Assembly: GCF_003340475.1 (NCBI RefSeq) | Contig: NZ_QBKA01000002.1 | Span: 2,365,501-2,429,500, forward strand | Direction of reading: 5' to 3' | Length of the DNA: 64,000 nucleotides | DNA from: Alteripontixanthobacter maritimus | GTDB lineage: Bacteria; Pseudomonadota; Alphaproteobacteria; Sphingomonadales; Sphingomonadaceae | Shown: positions 43,411-53,038 of the stretch, one piece after another | How the letters are laid out: every line of letters begins with the position of its first letter | Numbering within the stretch: position 1 is the first letter of the stretch | Notes under the pieces: model-generated | Told to the model about the DNA's origin: nothing | The model's database searches: none | What the model saw: the letters and a program-made list of their open reading frames with translations, nothing else | Position numbers and translations under genes: made by a program

Positions 43411-45246
43411 CTATCCGCGGTACAACCCGTCGAGCCGATCCTGATACCGTTCGCGGATCTTGTGGCGGCGGATTTTCATGGACGGGGTCATTTCCTCGTT
43501 CTCGATCGAGAACGCCTCGTCTGCGAAGATGAACTTGCGGACCTTCTCGGTGACAGACAAATCCTTGTTCACCCGGTCCACCCCGGCGCGCACGGCGGCG
43601 CGAAAGGCGTCATCCTGCTGCAATGCGGAAAGGTCGAAATCCTTGCCGTTGTCCCTGGCCCAATCCATCGCCCATTCCGCATCCGGAACGAGCAGCCCCA
43701 CGATATGCGGACGCTGGTCGCCCGCCACCATCGCCTGCCCGATTTCGGGTTGCAGCGTCAGCATGCCTTCCAGCTTCTGCGGGGCGATATTGTCGCCCTT
43801 GTCGTTGACGATCATGTCCTTTTTGCGATCGGTAATCTTGATCCGGCCGACATGATCGATGTGGCCGATATCGCCTGTATGCAGCCAAGGCCCCTTGTCG
43901 GGTTCGGCCGGATCGCGTTTCAGCACACGTTCCGTTTCAGGTTGGTTCTGCCAGTAGCCATGCATCACCAGCTCCCCCCGGCACAGGATTTCGCCATCGT
44001 CTGCAATGCGGACTTCCACGCCTTTCATCGGCGGGCCGACCGTGTCCATGGCGATGCCGGCTGCGGGGCGATTGCACGAGATGACGGGGCCGGATTCGGT
44101 CTGCCCGTATCCCTGCAGCATAGTGAGGCCCACGGATTCGAAAAAGATGCCGACTTCGGGATTGAGCGGCGCACCGCCTGAGACCATGGCCTTGAGCTTG
44201 CCGCCGAATTTGGCGCGGATTTTCGGACGCAAAACGCGCTCGATCACGAAGTCGACCGGGTAATCCAGCAGGTTCATCGCGCCGCGCGAACGGCGCTCAC
44301 CTATTTCGATCGCCTTGTTCATCAGGGTGAGCGCCATGCCGCCCTGCTTCTCGATATTTTTCATGATACGCGTACGCAGCACTTCGAACAGGCGCGGGAC
44401 CACCACCATGATGGTGGGCTGCGTTTCCTCGATATTCGACGCGAGCTTTTCCAGCCCTTCGGCGTAGTAGATTTGGCCGCCCATGCCGATGGGCAGATAC
44501 TGGCCGCCGGTATGTTCATAGGCATGGCTGAGCGGCAGGAAGGACAGAAACCGTTCTTCTCCCCAACCGAAATCGTCGGCCAGGATTTCCGCTGCGCCAG
44601 TGACGTTGCACAGGATCGCGCCATGGTGCTGCAGCACGCCGCGCGGCGCGCCGCCGGTACCGCTGGTATAGATGATGCAGGCGGTTTGATCGCGGGTGAT
44701 ACCCTGCAACCGTTGCCGGACAGCGGCGCGCGAGGTGCCGATCCGATCCTCGCTGCCGGAAACCATCGCGTCCCAATCGTGCCATGAGATCATGCCGGAC
44801 TGAGACGATTTGACGCGGTCGATCGGGATGATGTGATCGGCAATGCCGGACTGCATCATCGCCGGGATGAGCGGTTTGGACAGCCTGTCGTTCGAAACGA
44901 TGACCGCCTTCGCGCCCGAATTGTCGAGGATGTGTAAGTGATCGCGTTCGGTATTGGTGATGTAGGCCGGCACTGTGACGCAGCCTGCCGCCATGATGGC
45001 AAGGTCGGCGATGCACCATTCGGGCCGATTTTCAGACACCAGTGCCACCCGGTCGCCATCCTCGAGCCCCAACTCCCGCAGCGATTCGGCGAGCAGGCAC
45101 ACGCGGTCCGCCGCCTCGCGCCAGCTTATCGGCTGCCATTCGCCGCGTTTTTTGGTAGCAAGAAATGTGGTCTCGCCGCGCGATTCCGCCCGGTCGAGAA
45201 ACAGTTCGACGAGACTGTTCGCCGTTTCGATATCAGAAAGTTCCAA
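43411..45246 (-). CDS. Long-chain acyl-CoA synthetase (AMP-forming)
   Basis: The product has about 611 residues with the adenylate-forming signatures IIYTSGTGGAPRGVLQHHGA, LQGYGQTESGP and LHTGDIGHIDHVGRIKITDR with the KKDMIVNDKGDNIAP hinge and a C-terminal MTPSMKIRRHKI lysine. It activates fatty acids to acyl-CoA. I place the start at a TTG at 45246 because GGAGGA sits 4 nt before it; a GTG at 45306 gives 20 more residues but has no ribosome site. The gene stands alone. Confidence 0.88.
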   Translation of the reverse strand: MELSDIETANSLVELFLDRAESRGETTFLATKKRGEWQPISWREAADRVCLLAESLRELGLEDGDRVALVSENRPEWCIADLAIMAAGCVTVPAYITNTERDHLHILDNSGAKAVIVSNDRLSKPLIPAMMQSGIADHIIPIDRVKSSQSGMISWHDWDAMVSGSEDRIGTSRAAVRQRLQGITRDQTACIIYTSGTGGAPRGVLQHHGAILCNVTGAAEILADDFGWGEERFLSFLPLSHAYEHTGGQYLPIGMGGQIYYAEGLEKLASNIEETQPTIMVVVPRLFEVLRTRIMKNIEKQGGMALTLMNKAIEIGERRSRGAMNLLDYPVDFVIERVLRPKIRAKFGGKLKAMVSGGAPLNPEVGIFFESVGLTMLQGYGQTESGPVISCNRPAAGIAMDTVGPPMKGVEVRIADDGEILCRGELVMHGYWQNQPETERVLKRDPAEPDKGPWLHTGDIGHIDHVGRIKITDRKKDMIVNDKGDNIAPQKLEGMLTLQPEIGQAMVAGDQRPHIVGLLVPDAEWAMDWARDNGKDFDLSALQQDDAFRAAVRAGVDRVNKDLSVTEKVRKFIFADEAFSIENEEMTPSMKIRRHKIRERYQDRLDGLYRG

Positions 45247-45451
45247 GCATTCCTCCGGGTCGGGGCTCTGGCAGATCGCGGTTTCGGTGGACTGGTGCCC
45301 CGGCACTTTGAACCGCGAGCACGACCGAGCGCATCCGAGCGAATGGTTATTCTACGGCGGACCGCCGGTTGCAAATGAAACGTCTTTCCAGCCGGTGTCA
45401 ATCATGCGCCCGGTTTCAACCAGGCACGGGCGGCCTCGGTAATGTCGTGGC

Positions 45452-47212
45452 TCAGCGAGAAACCGTCGCGCCTTCGCTCCGCGGATCAGCCGCGCCGATG
45501 CAGCCTTTTGCTTCGCATATTATGGCGTTCGCCTTCAGCGGCAGGGCGCGTGCAGTAACCGTATGCCCCAAAGCTTCCAGCGCGGAGGTTAGAGCTACTA
45601 GCGATGTGCCTTCTTCCACCACTATGGTGTCTCCGGGTGAATACAGCATCGGGAAAGCCAGCGTTTCGGAGGCTGGAAGGCCGAAGTCGATCGCTGCGAT
45701 AATAGCCTTGGCGGTTTGCACCGGAATGGTCCCGCCGCCCGCCGCGCCAACCGCCATGAGCAGGCTGCCATCGGGGCCATAGACCAGCGTTGGTGCCATC
45801 GAACTGCGCGGACGTTTGCCGCCTTCCACCCGGTTGGCGACCGGTCGGCCGTCCTGCTCTGCAACGAAGCTGAAATCGGTAAGTTCGTTATTGAGATAGA
45901 ACCCGCCGAAGGTCAGCCCTGAACCGAACGGTCCCTCGATCGTGGATGTGTAGCTGACTGCATTTCCATCGGGGTCGCGGGTAACGAAATGCGACGTACC
46001 ATATTCCGGCGGCTCGTCGCCATCGGGCGGAGCCATTGCGAGGCCGGGGGCGACGCCAGCGGCAACCTCGCTCATCCGGCTGTCCGGCGAGATGAGCGCG
46101 CTGCGGCTGGCGAGGTAGTTTGCGTCGGTCAGCCAGCCGACCGGGACCGCCACGAAATCGTCATCCGCCAGATAACGTTCGCGGTCTGCGTATGCGAGGC
46201 GCTGGCTTTCCGCGAACAGGTGCCAGAAAGTCGCGCTGTTCGCGCCGATGGAAGCGAGGTCGAAGCGTTCCAGCTGCTTCAGGATCGCGTAAACGGTGGT
46301 CGCGCCCGACGATGGCGGACCCATGCCGCAAACCCGGTACGCGCGATATTGGCCGCACACTGGCGCGCGTGGGGTGGCGGCGTATTGCGCAAGGTCGGCA
46401 GCCGTCATGCGCTCCGCTCGCGGAGTTGCCCTGGCTGCCACGTCCGCCAGATCGGCGGCGCTGGTTCCTTCGTAAAATGCCGCCGCGCCGCCTGTGGCAA
46501 TAGCGCGCAAGGTTTCTGCAAGCTGCGGATTACGAACCTTTGTCCCCACTGGCAGGGGGTCGCCCACAGGAGTGAAGAACCGACTGCGCCCGAATGCACT
46601 GGCCGCCGCGCGATCCTTGAACCGGCCAAGATACTCATGGAAGCGTGGGGTAACCTCGAAACCGCCCTCGGCCAGCGCGATGGCGGGCGCAAACAGGTCC
46701 GCCCAGGCAAGCTTGCCGAAACGTCGATGCGCATTAGCAGCCAGCGCGACATTACCCGGCACCCCCACGCTCAGCCCGGTCAGCACGGCGTCCCTATATT
46801 GCAGCGGTGTTCCGTCCGGACCGGTGAACCAGGCAGGTGTAGCCGCAGCCGGAGCCTTTTCGCGCCCGTCTATTGTGATGACGTCTCCTGCGGCATTGCC
46901 GCGCACATAGAACCCTCCACCGCCGATACCGCTGCTTTGCGGCTCGACCACCGTAAGCGCCAGCATCGTGGCGATGGCGGCGTCGGTGGCGCTGCCGCCC
47001 TGCCGCAGGATCTTGGCACCCGCCCCTGCTGCGCGCGGATCGGCAGCGCTGACCAGAGCCTCCGACGGATCGGCAGCGGCTTGCTCGCGCGTCTGGACGG
47101 ATGTCGCGAGGACCGAAGGTGTATCCACGGCGGTATCGGGCTGCACCGCAGGGATGGTGGCACATGCGCCCAGCAGGGGCAGCGCGGCGAGAGCGAGGTA
47201 AAGTGCTTTCAT
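45452..47212 (-). CDS. ggt: Gamma-glutamyltransferase, lipoprotein form
   Basis: The 586-residue product begins with a lipoprotein signal (LALAALPLLGAC), so it is likely anchored at the cell surface or periplasmic face. The family features are DPRAAGAGAKILRQGGSATD, SSGIGGGGFYVRGNA, and the autoprocessing threonine in PEYGTSHFVTRDPDGNA, followed by FGSGLTFGGFYLNNELTDF. The enzyme cleaves the gamma-glutamyl bond of glutathione and related peptides. It lies 9 bp after pyrD, in the same direction. Confidence 0.94.
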   Translation of the reverse strand: MKALYLALAALPLLGACATIPAVQPDTAVDTPSVLATSVQTREQAAADPSEALVSAADPRAAGAGAKILRQGGSATDAAIATMLALTVVEPQSSGIGGGGFYVRGNAAGDVITIDGREKAPAAATPAWFTGPDGTPLQYRDAVLTGLSVGVPGNVALAANAHRRFGKLAWADLFAPAIALAEGGFEVTPRFHEYLGRFKDRAAASAFGRSRFFTPVGDPLPVGTKVRNPQLAETLRAIATGGAAAFYEGTSAADLADVAARATPRAERMTAADLAQYAATPRAPVCGQYRAYRVCGMGPPSSGATTVYAILKQLERFDLASIGANSATFWHLFAESQRLAYADRERYLADDDFVAVPVGWLTDANYLASRSALISPDSRMSEVAAGVAPGLAMAPPDGDEPPEYGTSHFVTRDPDGNAVSYTSTIEGPFGSGLTFGGFYLNNELTDFSFVAEQDGRPVANRVEGGKRPRSSMAPTLVYGPDGSLLMAVGAAGGGTIPVQTAKAIIAAIDFGLPASETLAFPMLYSPGDTIVVEEGTSLVALTSALEALGHTVTARALPLKANAIICEAKGCIGAADPRSEGATVSR

Positions 47213-47221
47213 ATCGTTCGG

Positions 47222-48259
47222 CTACTCGCTCCCGACTGCAGCTTCAATGGAGGTAAGACCCGATTGTTGCAGGCGCTGTTCCAGCCGGCGCGTGATAGCG
47301 CGTGCGACGCCGGGTCCTTCATAGACCATCGCGCTGTATAGCTGGACCAGGCTGGCACCGGCGCAAATACGCTCCCACGCGTCGTCCGCACTGGCGATCC
47401 CGCCGACCCCGATCAGCGGCATGGCCCCGCCCGTCGCGCTGCGGAAATCGCGGATGCGCTGCAACGCCATTGCCCTTAGCGGCGCGCCCGAAAGCCCGCC
47501 CAGCTCACCGGCATGGCGGGAGCGCAATTCGGGCCGGGTAATCGTGGTGTTGGATACGATCAATGCGCCCAGCTTGCGGTCCATGGAAAGCCGGGCGATG
47601 GCTTCGATATCGGCGGTCTGCAGATCCGGCGCGACCTTAAGGAAAATCGGCGGGGGCTGGGGCAGGGCGGCCTCGTCCCGTGCGGCGATCGTGGCATCCA
47701 GCAGGTCGGCCAGCGCGCTTTCGTCCTGCAGGGCGCGCAATCCCGGCGTGTTGGGGCTGGAGATGTTGACGGCCAGATAATCCGCCACCGGCGCCATCAT
47801 CTTTGCCAGCACGGCGTAATCCTCGATCCGGTCCAAACTATCCTTGTTGGCACCGATATTGACGCCAAGCGTGCCGCGCCGTTTGCGTGCCGTCAGCCGG
47901 GCAAGGGCGGTTTGCGCCCCGCTATTGTTGAACCCCATCCGGTTGATGACCGCGTGGTCTTGCTCCAGCCGGAACAGACGCGGTTTGGGGTTGCCTGCCT
48001 GAGGGCGCGGCGTGATCGACCCGACTTCGGCAAAACCAAACCCCATGCCCATGACCGCATCCGGCACTTCGGCATCCTTGTCGAACCCGGCCGCAAGGCC
48101 CACCGGATTGGCAAACCGCAGCCCGGCCACCGTCACGGCCAGTGGTCCGCTAGACGCCGGCGCGCCATGCGGGGCGGCCCTGAGCGCCGCAATAGTCAGC
48201 CGGTGCGCGCGTTCCGGATCGAGCATGAAGATGGCGGGGCGGGCAATTTTGAACAGCAT
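47222..48259 (-). CDS. pyrD: Dihydroorotate dehydrogenase, quinone-dependent (class 2)
   Basis: The 345-residue product has the class 2 N-terminal helix (DPERAHRLTIAALRA), NPVGLAAGFDKDAEVPDAVM, and the catalytic serine in AVNISSPNTPGLRAL, with GVGGIASADDAWERICAGAS near the end. It oxidises dihydroorotate in pyrimidine synthesis and passes electrons to quinone at the membrane. ggt follows 9 bp downstream, giving an operon that is not obviously functional. Confidence 0.96.
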   Translation of the reverse strand: MLFKIARPAIFMLDPERAHRLTIAALRAAPHGAPASSGPLAVTVAGLRFANPVGLAAGFDKDAEVPDAVMGMGFGFAEVGSITPRPQAGNPKPRLFRLEQDHAVINRMGFNNSGAQTALARLTARKRRGTLGVNIGANKDSLDRIEDYAVLAKMMAPVADYLAVNISSPNTPGLRALQDESALADLLDATIAARDEAALPQPPPIFLKVAPDLQTADIEAIARLSMDRKLGALIVSNTTITRPELRSRHAGELGGLSGAPLRAMALQRIRDFRSATGGAMPLIGVGGIASADDAWERICAGASLVQLYSAMVYEGPGVARAITRRLEQRLQQSGLTSIEAAVGSE

Positions 48260-48625
48260 CGCGCGTGCCTATGCCGCGCCTATCCGGGCGAGTCGAGCGG
48301 AGCATGGCGCATCAAGGGGCCAAACGCCCGGTTAAGCACAACGTCCGAGTTCGACCGGATTCACCTGGGCCGGTGCATCGATACAATACACAGCGGCCCT
48401 ACCCGACCAGAGCCACTCCTGCGACCTTGGAGAGCGGTCGATGTCCCGAAGCATTCCGGAGCATCGGCCGCTCCGTTTTATCCGCGACGCATTGGCGTCA
48501 AAGGTATACCAGACAACGAAATTGCGGGTGCGTTTCAAGCACGGCGTTGCAATCTTCCCCATTCCGGCATTGATAATCTTTCATAGCCCCCGCATGATTG
48601 CGGCTCACTCCGGGAGAGAATATCG
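48260..48625. other. Divergent intergenic region, pyrD to DUF885 gene
   Basis: These 366 bp contain no convincing gene. They should hold the promoters of leftward pyrD and rightward DUF885 gene. One hairpin with a short T-run (48457-48479) faces right, which is odd because no gene ends there on that strand. Confidence 0.5.
48457..48479 (+). terminator. Orphan terminator-like hairpin
   Basis: CGGAGC and GCTCCG form a 6-bp stem with a 7-nt loop, followed by TTTTA. It lies about 150 bp upstream of the DUF885 gene on its strand, so it could be a leader attenuator or the end of an unseen small RNA. The stem is short and the T-run is only four bases. Confidence 0.3.
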
Positions 48626-50461
48626 ATGTTAATGCGCGCCCTGCTTTCCGTTACCGCCCTGACCGCCGTTTCGGCCTGCGCCACCGTACCGGCACCAGCG
48701 CCAGCACCCGCCGCACCAATGCAGGCAACTACCCCATCCGTAGTCGCGGCGACCGCCGACGTTGAAAATTCCGCCGAACTGGCCGCTTTGTTCGAGCAAT
48801 ACGATGCCGACAGCCTTGCCGCGTCGCCTGCCAGCAAGGCTTATCGCGGCATTCGTGACGAGGATTACGGCAAGTGGGACGACCAGTCCGACGCGGCCGA
48901 TATCCGCGATTTCCAGATGACCCAGGATTATGCCCGCCGCATCAAGGCCGAGTACGATCCCGCCCAGCTTTCGCCGCAGGATGCGTTGTCCGTGCGCCTG
49001 TTCGAAGCGATGGCGCAGCGTAGCGCATCGCTGCACCCTTATCGCAAGAACGGTTATATTTACGACCAGATGCGCGGTGCGCAAAGCCAAGGGCCCGCCT
49101 TCCTCATCAACATCCACAGCGTGTCGAACGCGAAAGAGGCGCGCGACTACATCAGCCGGATCGGCGCAATGTCGCAGGCGCTCGACACTTTGACGATGCA
49201 GTCGGCGGAACGCGCCGCGAACGGCGTCATGCCGCCAAAATGGGTGTATCCATACGTCATTTCGGACGTCGAGAACCTGCTTGGGGCAGGCAATGAAAAC
49301 GCGGTGCTCAAGGACTTTTACGGCAAGGTCGATGCGCTGAAGCTTACACCGCGCCAGTCGAGCGAGCTGCAAAACCAGGCGACGCAGGCGTGGAACACGC
49401 AGGCCGTCCCCGCCTATCAGCGCCTGCTTGCCGAAATGAAGCGGCAGGAAACCATCGCGCCGACCGATGACGGTGTGTGGCGGCTTCCCGACGGAGCGAA
49501 TTATTACGACGCGCTACTCGCGAACTACACCACCACCAGTCTGAGCGCCGACGAGATTCACGCCATCGGCCTGCGCGAAGTGGAGCGGATCCATGGTGAA
49601 ATGCGCGAGATCATGCAGCAGGTGGGCTTCGACGGTAGCTTGCAGGAATTTTTCGAATACACCCGCACCGGCGAGGAGTTCTTTTACGACACGCGCGCCG
49701 AATATCTTGCCGACGCCGAGGCCGTGCTCGCCAAGATGAACGCTAAGCTCCCGGAATATTTCGCCACTTTGCCGACCGATCCGCTGGTAATCAAACCGGT
49801 CGAGGCGTTTCGCGAGAAAAGCGCGGGCAAGGCGTTTTACCAGCGTCCTGCACCTGATGGTTCACGCCCCGGCACCTATTACGTGAACCTCTACAACCTC
49901 AAGGACATGAGCAAGAACGAGCTGGAAGCGCTGGCCTATCACGAAGGCGCGCCGGGGCATCACTTGCAGCTGTCGATCCAGACCGGCCTGGGCGATGTGC
50001 CGCCGTTCCGCCGTTTTGGCGGAGTGACTGCCTATTCGGAAGGCTGGGGCCTGTATTCGGAAGAACTGGGCAAGGACATGGGGTTCTATACCGATCCCTA
50101 TTCCGATTTCGGACGGTTAGGGATGGAATTGTGGCGCGCGGCGCGGCTGGTCGTCGATACCGGCATTCATCACAAACGCTGGAGCCGCGAGAAAGCGATT
50201 GGCTACCTGACCGAAAACACGCCCAATCCCGATGGCGATATCCGCAAGGCGATCGAACGCTATATCGTCTATCCCGGCCAGGCGACCGCTTACATGATCG
50301 GCAAGCTGAAGATCATGGAACTGCGCGACCGAGCCAGCACGCAGCTGGGCGACGATTTCGATATCCGCGCTTTCCACGATGTGATCCTGAAAAGCGGGCC
50401 GGTACCGCTCGCCATCATGGAGGAAAACGTGGACGCCTGGATCGCCAGCGAGATGGGATAG
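48626..50461 (+). CDS. DUF885 family lipoprotein, putative metallopeptidase
   Basis: The 611-residue product starts with a lipoprotein signal (LLSVTALTAVSAC) and a Pro/Ala-rich linker. The central to C-terminal region has the DUF885 hallmark EALAYHEGAPGHHLQLSIQT, an HExxxxH-like zinc site, and YSEGWGLYSEELGKDMGFYT and YIVYPGQATAYMIGKLKIME. The family is believed to act as secreted peptidases or dipeptidases. The ATG at 48626 has GGGAG before it; a second ATG lies two codons on. Confidence 0.9.
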   Translation: MLMRALLSVTALTAVSACATVPAPAPAPAAPMQATTPSVVAATADVENSAELAALFEQYDADSLAASPASKAYRGIRDEDYGKWDDQSDAADIRDFQMTQDYARRIKAEYDPAQLSPQDALSVRLFEAMAQRSASLHPYRKNGYIYDQMRGAQSQGPAFLINIHSVSNAKEARDYISRIGAMSQALDTLTMQSAERAANGVMPPKWVYPYVISDVENLLGAGNENAVLKDFYGKVDALKLTPRQSSELQNQATQAWNTQAVPAYQRLLAEMKRQETIAPTDDGVWRLPDGANYYDALLANYTTTSLSADEIHAIGLREVERIHGEMREIMQQVGFDGSLQEFFEYTRTGEEFFYDTRAEYLADAEAVLAKMNAKLPEYFATLPTDPLVIKPVEAFREKSAGKAFYQRPAPDGSRPGTYYVNLYNLKDMSKNELEALAYHEGAPGHHLQLSIQTGLGDVPPFRRFGGVTAYSEGWGLYSEELGKDMGFYTDPYSDFGRLGMELWRAARLVVDTGIHHKRWSREKAIGYLTENTPNPDGDIRKAIERYIVYPGQATAYMIGKLKIMELRDRASTQLGDDFDIRAFHDVILKSGPVPLAIMEENVDAWIASEMG

Positions 50462-50587
50462 GGTAAAACGGACCCCCGGGTTCGCCAGACCAGCCGCCTG
50501 ATGATTGTAGGCCACGACAGAACGCGCAAACGCTAACGACTCGCAACAAGCGGATTGGCGTTGAAAGGGCGGGGCGACAGCCTTATT

Positions 50588-50616
50588 TGTAATCGGACGG
50601 ATTTGTTCCGATTACA
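50588..50616. promoter_or_regulatory. Palindromic operator candidate for the SUF regulator
   Basis: TGTAATCGGA and TCCGATTACA are perfect 10-bp inverted arms with a 9-bp spacer. The right arm ends 3 bp before the ATG of the Rrf2 regulator. This is an ideal position for autoregulation by that protein, and it leaves no room for a normal ribosome binding site other than within the arm. The symmetry is seen directly; the binding protein is inferred. Confidence 0.65.
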
Positions 50617-50619
50617 GCT

Positions 50620-51063
50620 ATGCGATTGTCCAACCTTGCCGATTACGCCGTCGTTACGATGGGCGCCGCGGCCCGCCATTGCGGGGGCAGCCGGGTTTCG
50701 TCTGCCGAACTGGCGCGCGAAACCGGCCTGCCGGTGCCGACCGTACAGAAACTGGTGAGCAAGCTGACGGCTGCCGGCCTGCTGCGTTCCACACGCGGCA
50801 CCGGCGGTGGTTTGCAATTGGCGCGGCCGGCAGCCGCCATTAGTGTGGCGGATATCGTGGAAGCGGTGGAGGGTCCGATCGCGCTTACCGCTTGTGTGGA
50901 ACATGGCGCGCATGACTGCGCTCTGGAAGATAGCTGCGCGATCCGTCCCCACTGGCCCGTCGTCAATGCGGCGCTGCGCGGCGCGCTCGACGACATCAAG
51001 CTGACGCGGCTGGCAAGCCCTGCCACCCCGGCAATCCCGAATTCCGTGAAAGAAATCGCATGA
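50620..51063 (+). CDS. Rrf2 family iron-sulfur regulator of the SUF operon
   Basis: The 147-residue product has the Rrf2 winged helix ([60 protein letters not shown]). Cys92, Cys100 and Cys106 (in [10 protein letters not shown] and EDSCAIRP) match the cluster-binding loop of IscR/SufR-like regulators, with His111 as a possible fourth ligand. It should sense iron-sulfur status and repress sufB onward. sufB overlaps its stop by 4 bp, so it is first in the operon. A palindrome lies directly before its start. Confidence 0.92.
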   Translation: MRLSNLADYAVVTMGAAARHCGGSRVSSAELARETGLPVPTVQKLVSKLTAAGLLRSTRGTGGGLQLARPAAAISVADIVEAVEGPIALTACVEHGAHDCALEDSCAIRPHWPVVNAALRGALDDIKLTRLASPATPAIPNSVKEIA

Positions 51064-52556
51064 CCGACCAGACCGCCATCAAAGACACTCCGGTCCAGGA
51101 CCAGGATGCGCATGATGCTGCTGCAAAAGCGGCGGAATACGAACATGGCTGGTCCTCCGACATCGAACAGGAATTCGCGCCCAAGGGCCTCAATGAGGAT
51201 ACGGTGCGGTTCATCTCAGCCAAGAAGGACGAGCCGCAGTGGATGCTTGACTGGCGGCTGAAGGCGTTTCGCCTGTGGCAGGATATGGAAGAACCGGACT
51301 GGGCCAAGGTCGGCTATCCCAAGATCGATTATCAAAACGCGTATTACTACGCCGAACCCAAGGCCAAGCCAAAGCTGGGCAGCCTTGACGAGGTCGATCC
51401 CGAAATTCTGCGCGTTTACGAAAAGCTGGGCATCCCCATCGCCGAACAGGAAGTGCTGGCCGGAGTGGAAGGCGCGCGCAAGGTCGCTGTGGATGCGGTG
51501 TTCGACAGCGTGTCGGTCGCTACTACTTTCCGCGCCGAACTGGAAAAGGCCGGCGTAATTTTTCGCAGCATATCGGAAGCGATCCGCGAATATCCCGAGC
51601 TTGTGAAAAAGTGGCTCGGCAAAGTCGTGCCGCAGCGCGACAATTACTTCGCCACGTTGAACTGCGCTGTCTTTTCCGACGGCACTTTCGTCTACATCCC
51701 GGAAGGCGTGCGCTGCCCGATGGAGCTTTCCACCTACTTCCGCATCAATGCGGAAAATACTGGCCAGTTCGAACGCACGCTGATCGTCGCCGAAAAAGGC
51801 AGCTATGTCAGCTACCTCGAAGGTTGCACCGCGCCGATGCGCGACGAGAACCAGCTGCACGCCGCCGTGGTCGAACTGGTGGCGATGGACGATGCGGAGA
51901 TCAAATACTCCACCGTGCAGAACTGGTATCCAGGCGATGCGGACGGCAAGGGTGGGATCTACAATTTCGTAACCAAGCGCGCTCTGTGCCAGGGTGACCG
52001 CAGCAAGGTCAGCTGGACGCAGGTGGAAACCGGCAGCGCGGTCACCTGGAAATATCCGTCCTGCGTGCTCAACGGTGAAGACAGCGTGGGTGAGTTCTAC
52101 TCCGTCGCGGTGACCAATAACCACCAGCAGGCCGATACCGGCACCAAAATGATCCACAACGGCAAGGGCAGCCGCTCCACCATCATTTCCAAGGGTATCA
52201 GCGCGGGCAAGTCCAACAACACCTATCGCGGCCTCGTCCGTGTGGGCGCGAACGCGGACAATGTCCGCAATTTCACCCAATGCGACAGCCTGCTGCTGGG
52301 CGGCGAATGCGGCGCGCACACCGTGCCCTATATCGAGGTGAAGAACCCCACCGCGCAGATCGAGCACGAGGCCACCACCAGCAAGATCAGCGACGACCAG
52401 ATGTTCTACGCCCAACAGCGCGGACTTGGCGAGGAAGAGGCCGTAGCCCTGATCGTCAACGGCTTCGCCAAGGATGTCATGCGGCAGCTGCCGATGGAAT
52501 TCGCCGTCGAAGCGCAGAAGCTGCTGGCGATCTCGCTCGAAGGGAGCGTGGGGTGA
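51060..52556 (+). CDS. sufB: Fe-S cluster scaffold subunit SufB
   Basis: The 498-residue product contains [40 protein letters not shown] and [20 protein letters not shown], all strongly conserved in SufB, and the C-terminal [20 protein letters not shown]. With SufC and SufD it forms the scaffold on which iron-sulfur clusters are built. It overlaps the regulator gene by 4 bp and the DUF559 gene by 4 bp. Confidence 0.98.
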   Translation: MTDQTAIKDTPVQDQDAHDAAAKAAEYEHGWSSDIEQEFAPKGLNEDTVRFISAKKDEPQWMLDWRLKAFRLWQDMEEPDWAKVGYPKIDYQNAYYYAEPKAKPKLGSLDEVDPEILRVYEKLGIPIAEQEVLAGVEGARKVAVDAVFDSVSVATTFRAELEKAGVIFRSISEAIREYPELVKKWLGKVVPQRDNYFATLNCAVFSDGTFVYIPEGVRCPMELSTYFRINAENTGQFERTLIVAEKGSYVSYLEGCTAPMRDENQLHAAVVELVAMDDAEIKYSTVQNWYPGDADGKGGIYNFVTKRALCQGDRSKVSWTQVETGSAVTWKYPSCVLNGEDSVGEFYSVAVTNNHQQADTGTKMIHNGKGSRSTIISKGISAGKSNNTYRGLVRVGANADNVRNFTQCDSLLLGGECGAHTVPYIEVKNPTAQIEHEATTSKISDDQMFYAQQRGLGEEEAVALIVNGFAKDVMRQLPMEFAVEAQKLLAISLEGSVG

Positions 52557-52993
52557 CTGACCGCAAAACCCTCTCTCTCGATGCTGGTACCGCTCCCAAT
52601 GCGGACCCTACCGCCGCGTGGAAGATTTCCGACAAGCGGGCGGAGCAATTGAAGGAGCGCGCGCGGTATAACCGGCGGCATCCTTCGACGGCGCACAAGG
52701 CTTTGTGGGCCGAGCTCGATAATAAGGGCGTCGGCAATTTCGCTTTCAGTCGCGAGGTTGTGATGGGCAGCGCAATTGTGGATTTCGCCTGCAAGACGCG
52801 CTGGCTGGTGGTCGAAATCAACGGCGAGACCGAGGCCGACACCACCATCGCCGCTTTGTCCGACCGCAAGCTGACCGATGTCGGCGTGCGCGTGATGCGG
52901 TATGACGAGGCGGATGTACTGGACGACATGGACCGCGTGAAATCCGAAATTCTGGCCGAGCTGGAAAAGCCGTTCGAGAAGCCGCGTCGCTAA
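52553..52993 (+). CDS. DUF559 protein inside the SUF operon
   Basis: The 146-residue product starts at GTG 52553, overlapping the sufB stop; GGGAG lies upstream. It has the DUF559 pattern: [18 protein letters not shown], then [17 protein letters not shown] and [20 protein letters not shown], with [20 protein letters not shown]. The family has a Vsr-like restriction-endonuclease fold, with conserved Asp (IVDF) and Glu (VVEI) still present. The function is unknown. It separates sufB from sufC by one gene in an otherwise standard operon. Confidence 0.88.
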   Translation: MTDRKTLSLDAGTAPNADPTAAWKISDKRAEQLKERARYNRRHPSTAHKALWAELDNKGVGNFAFSREVVMGSAIVDFACKTRWLVVEINGETEADTTIAALSDRKLTDVGVRVMRYDEADVLDDMDRVKSEILAELEKPFEKPRR

Positions 52994-53038
52994 GTGCGAC
53001 CTGCGCTCCCGTTACAAACCGATCGAGATAAAACACTC

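Noticed and set aside
45230-45255. ATG directly after GGAGGA upstream of the acyl-CoA synthetase
   Set aside because: This ATG is out of frame and stops after a few codons; the TTG four bases after GGAGGA is in frame and more likely the start.
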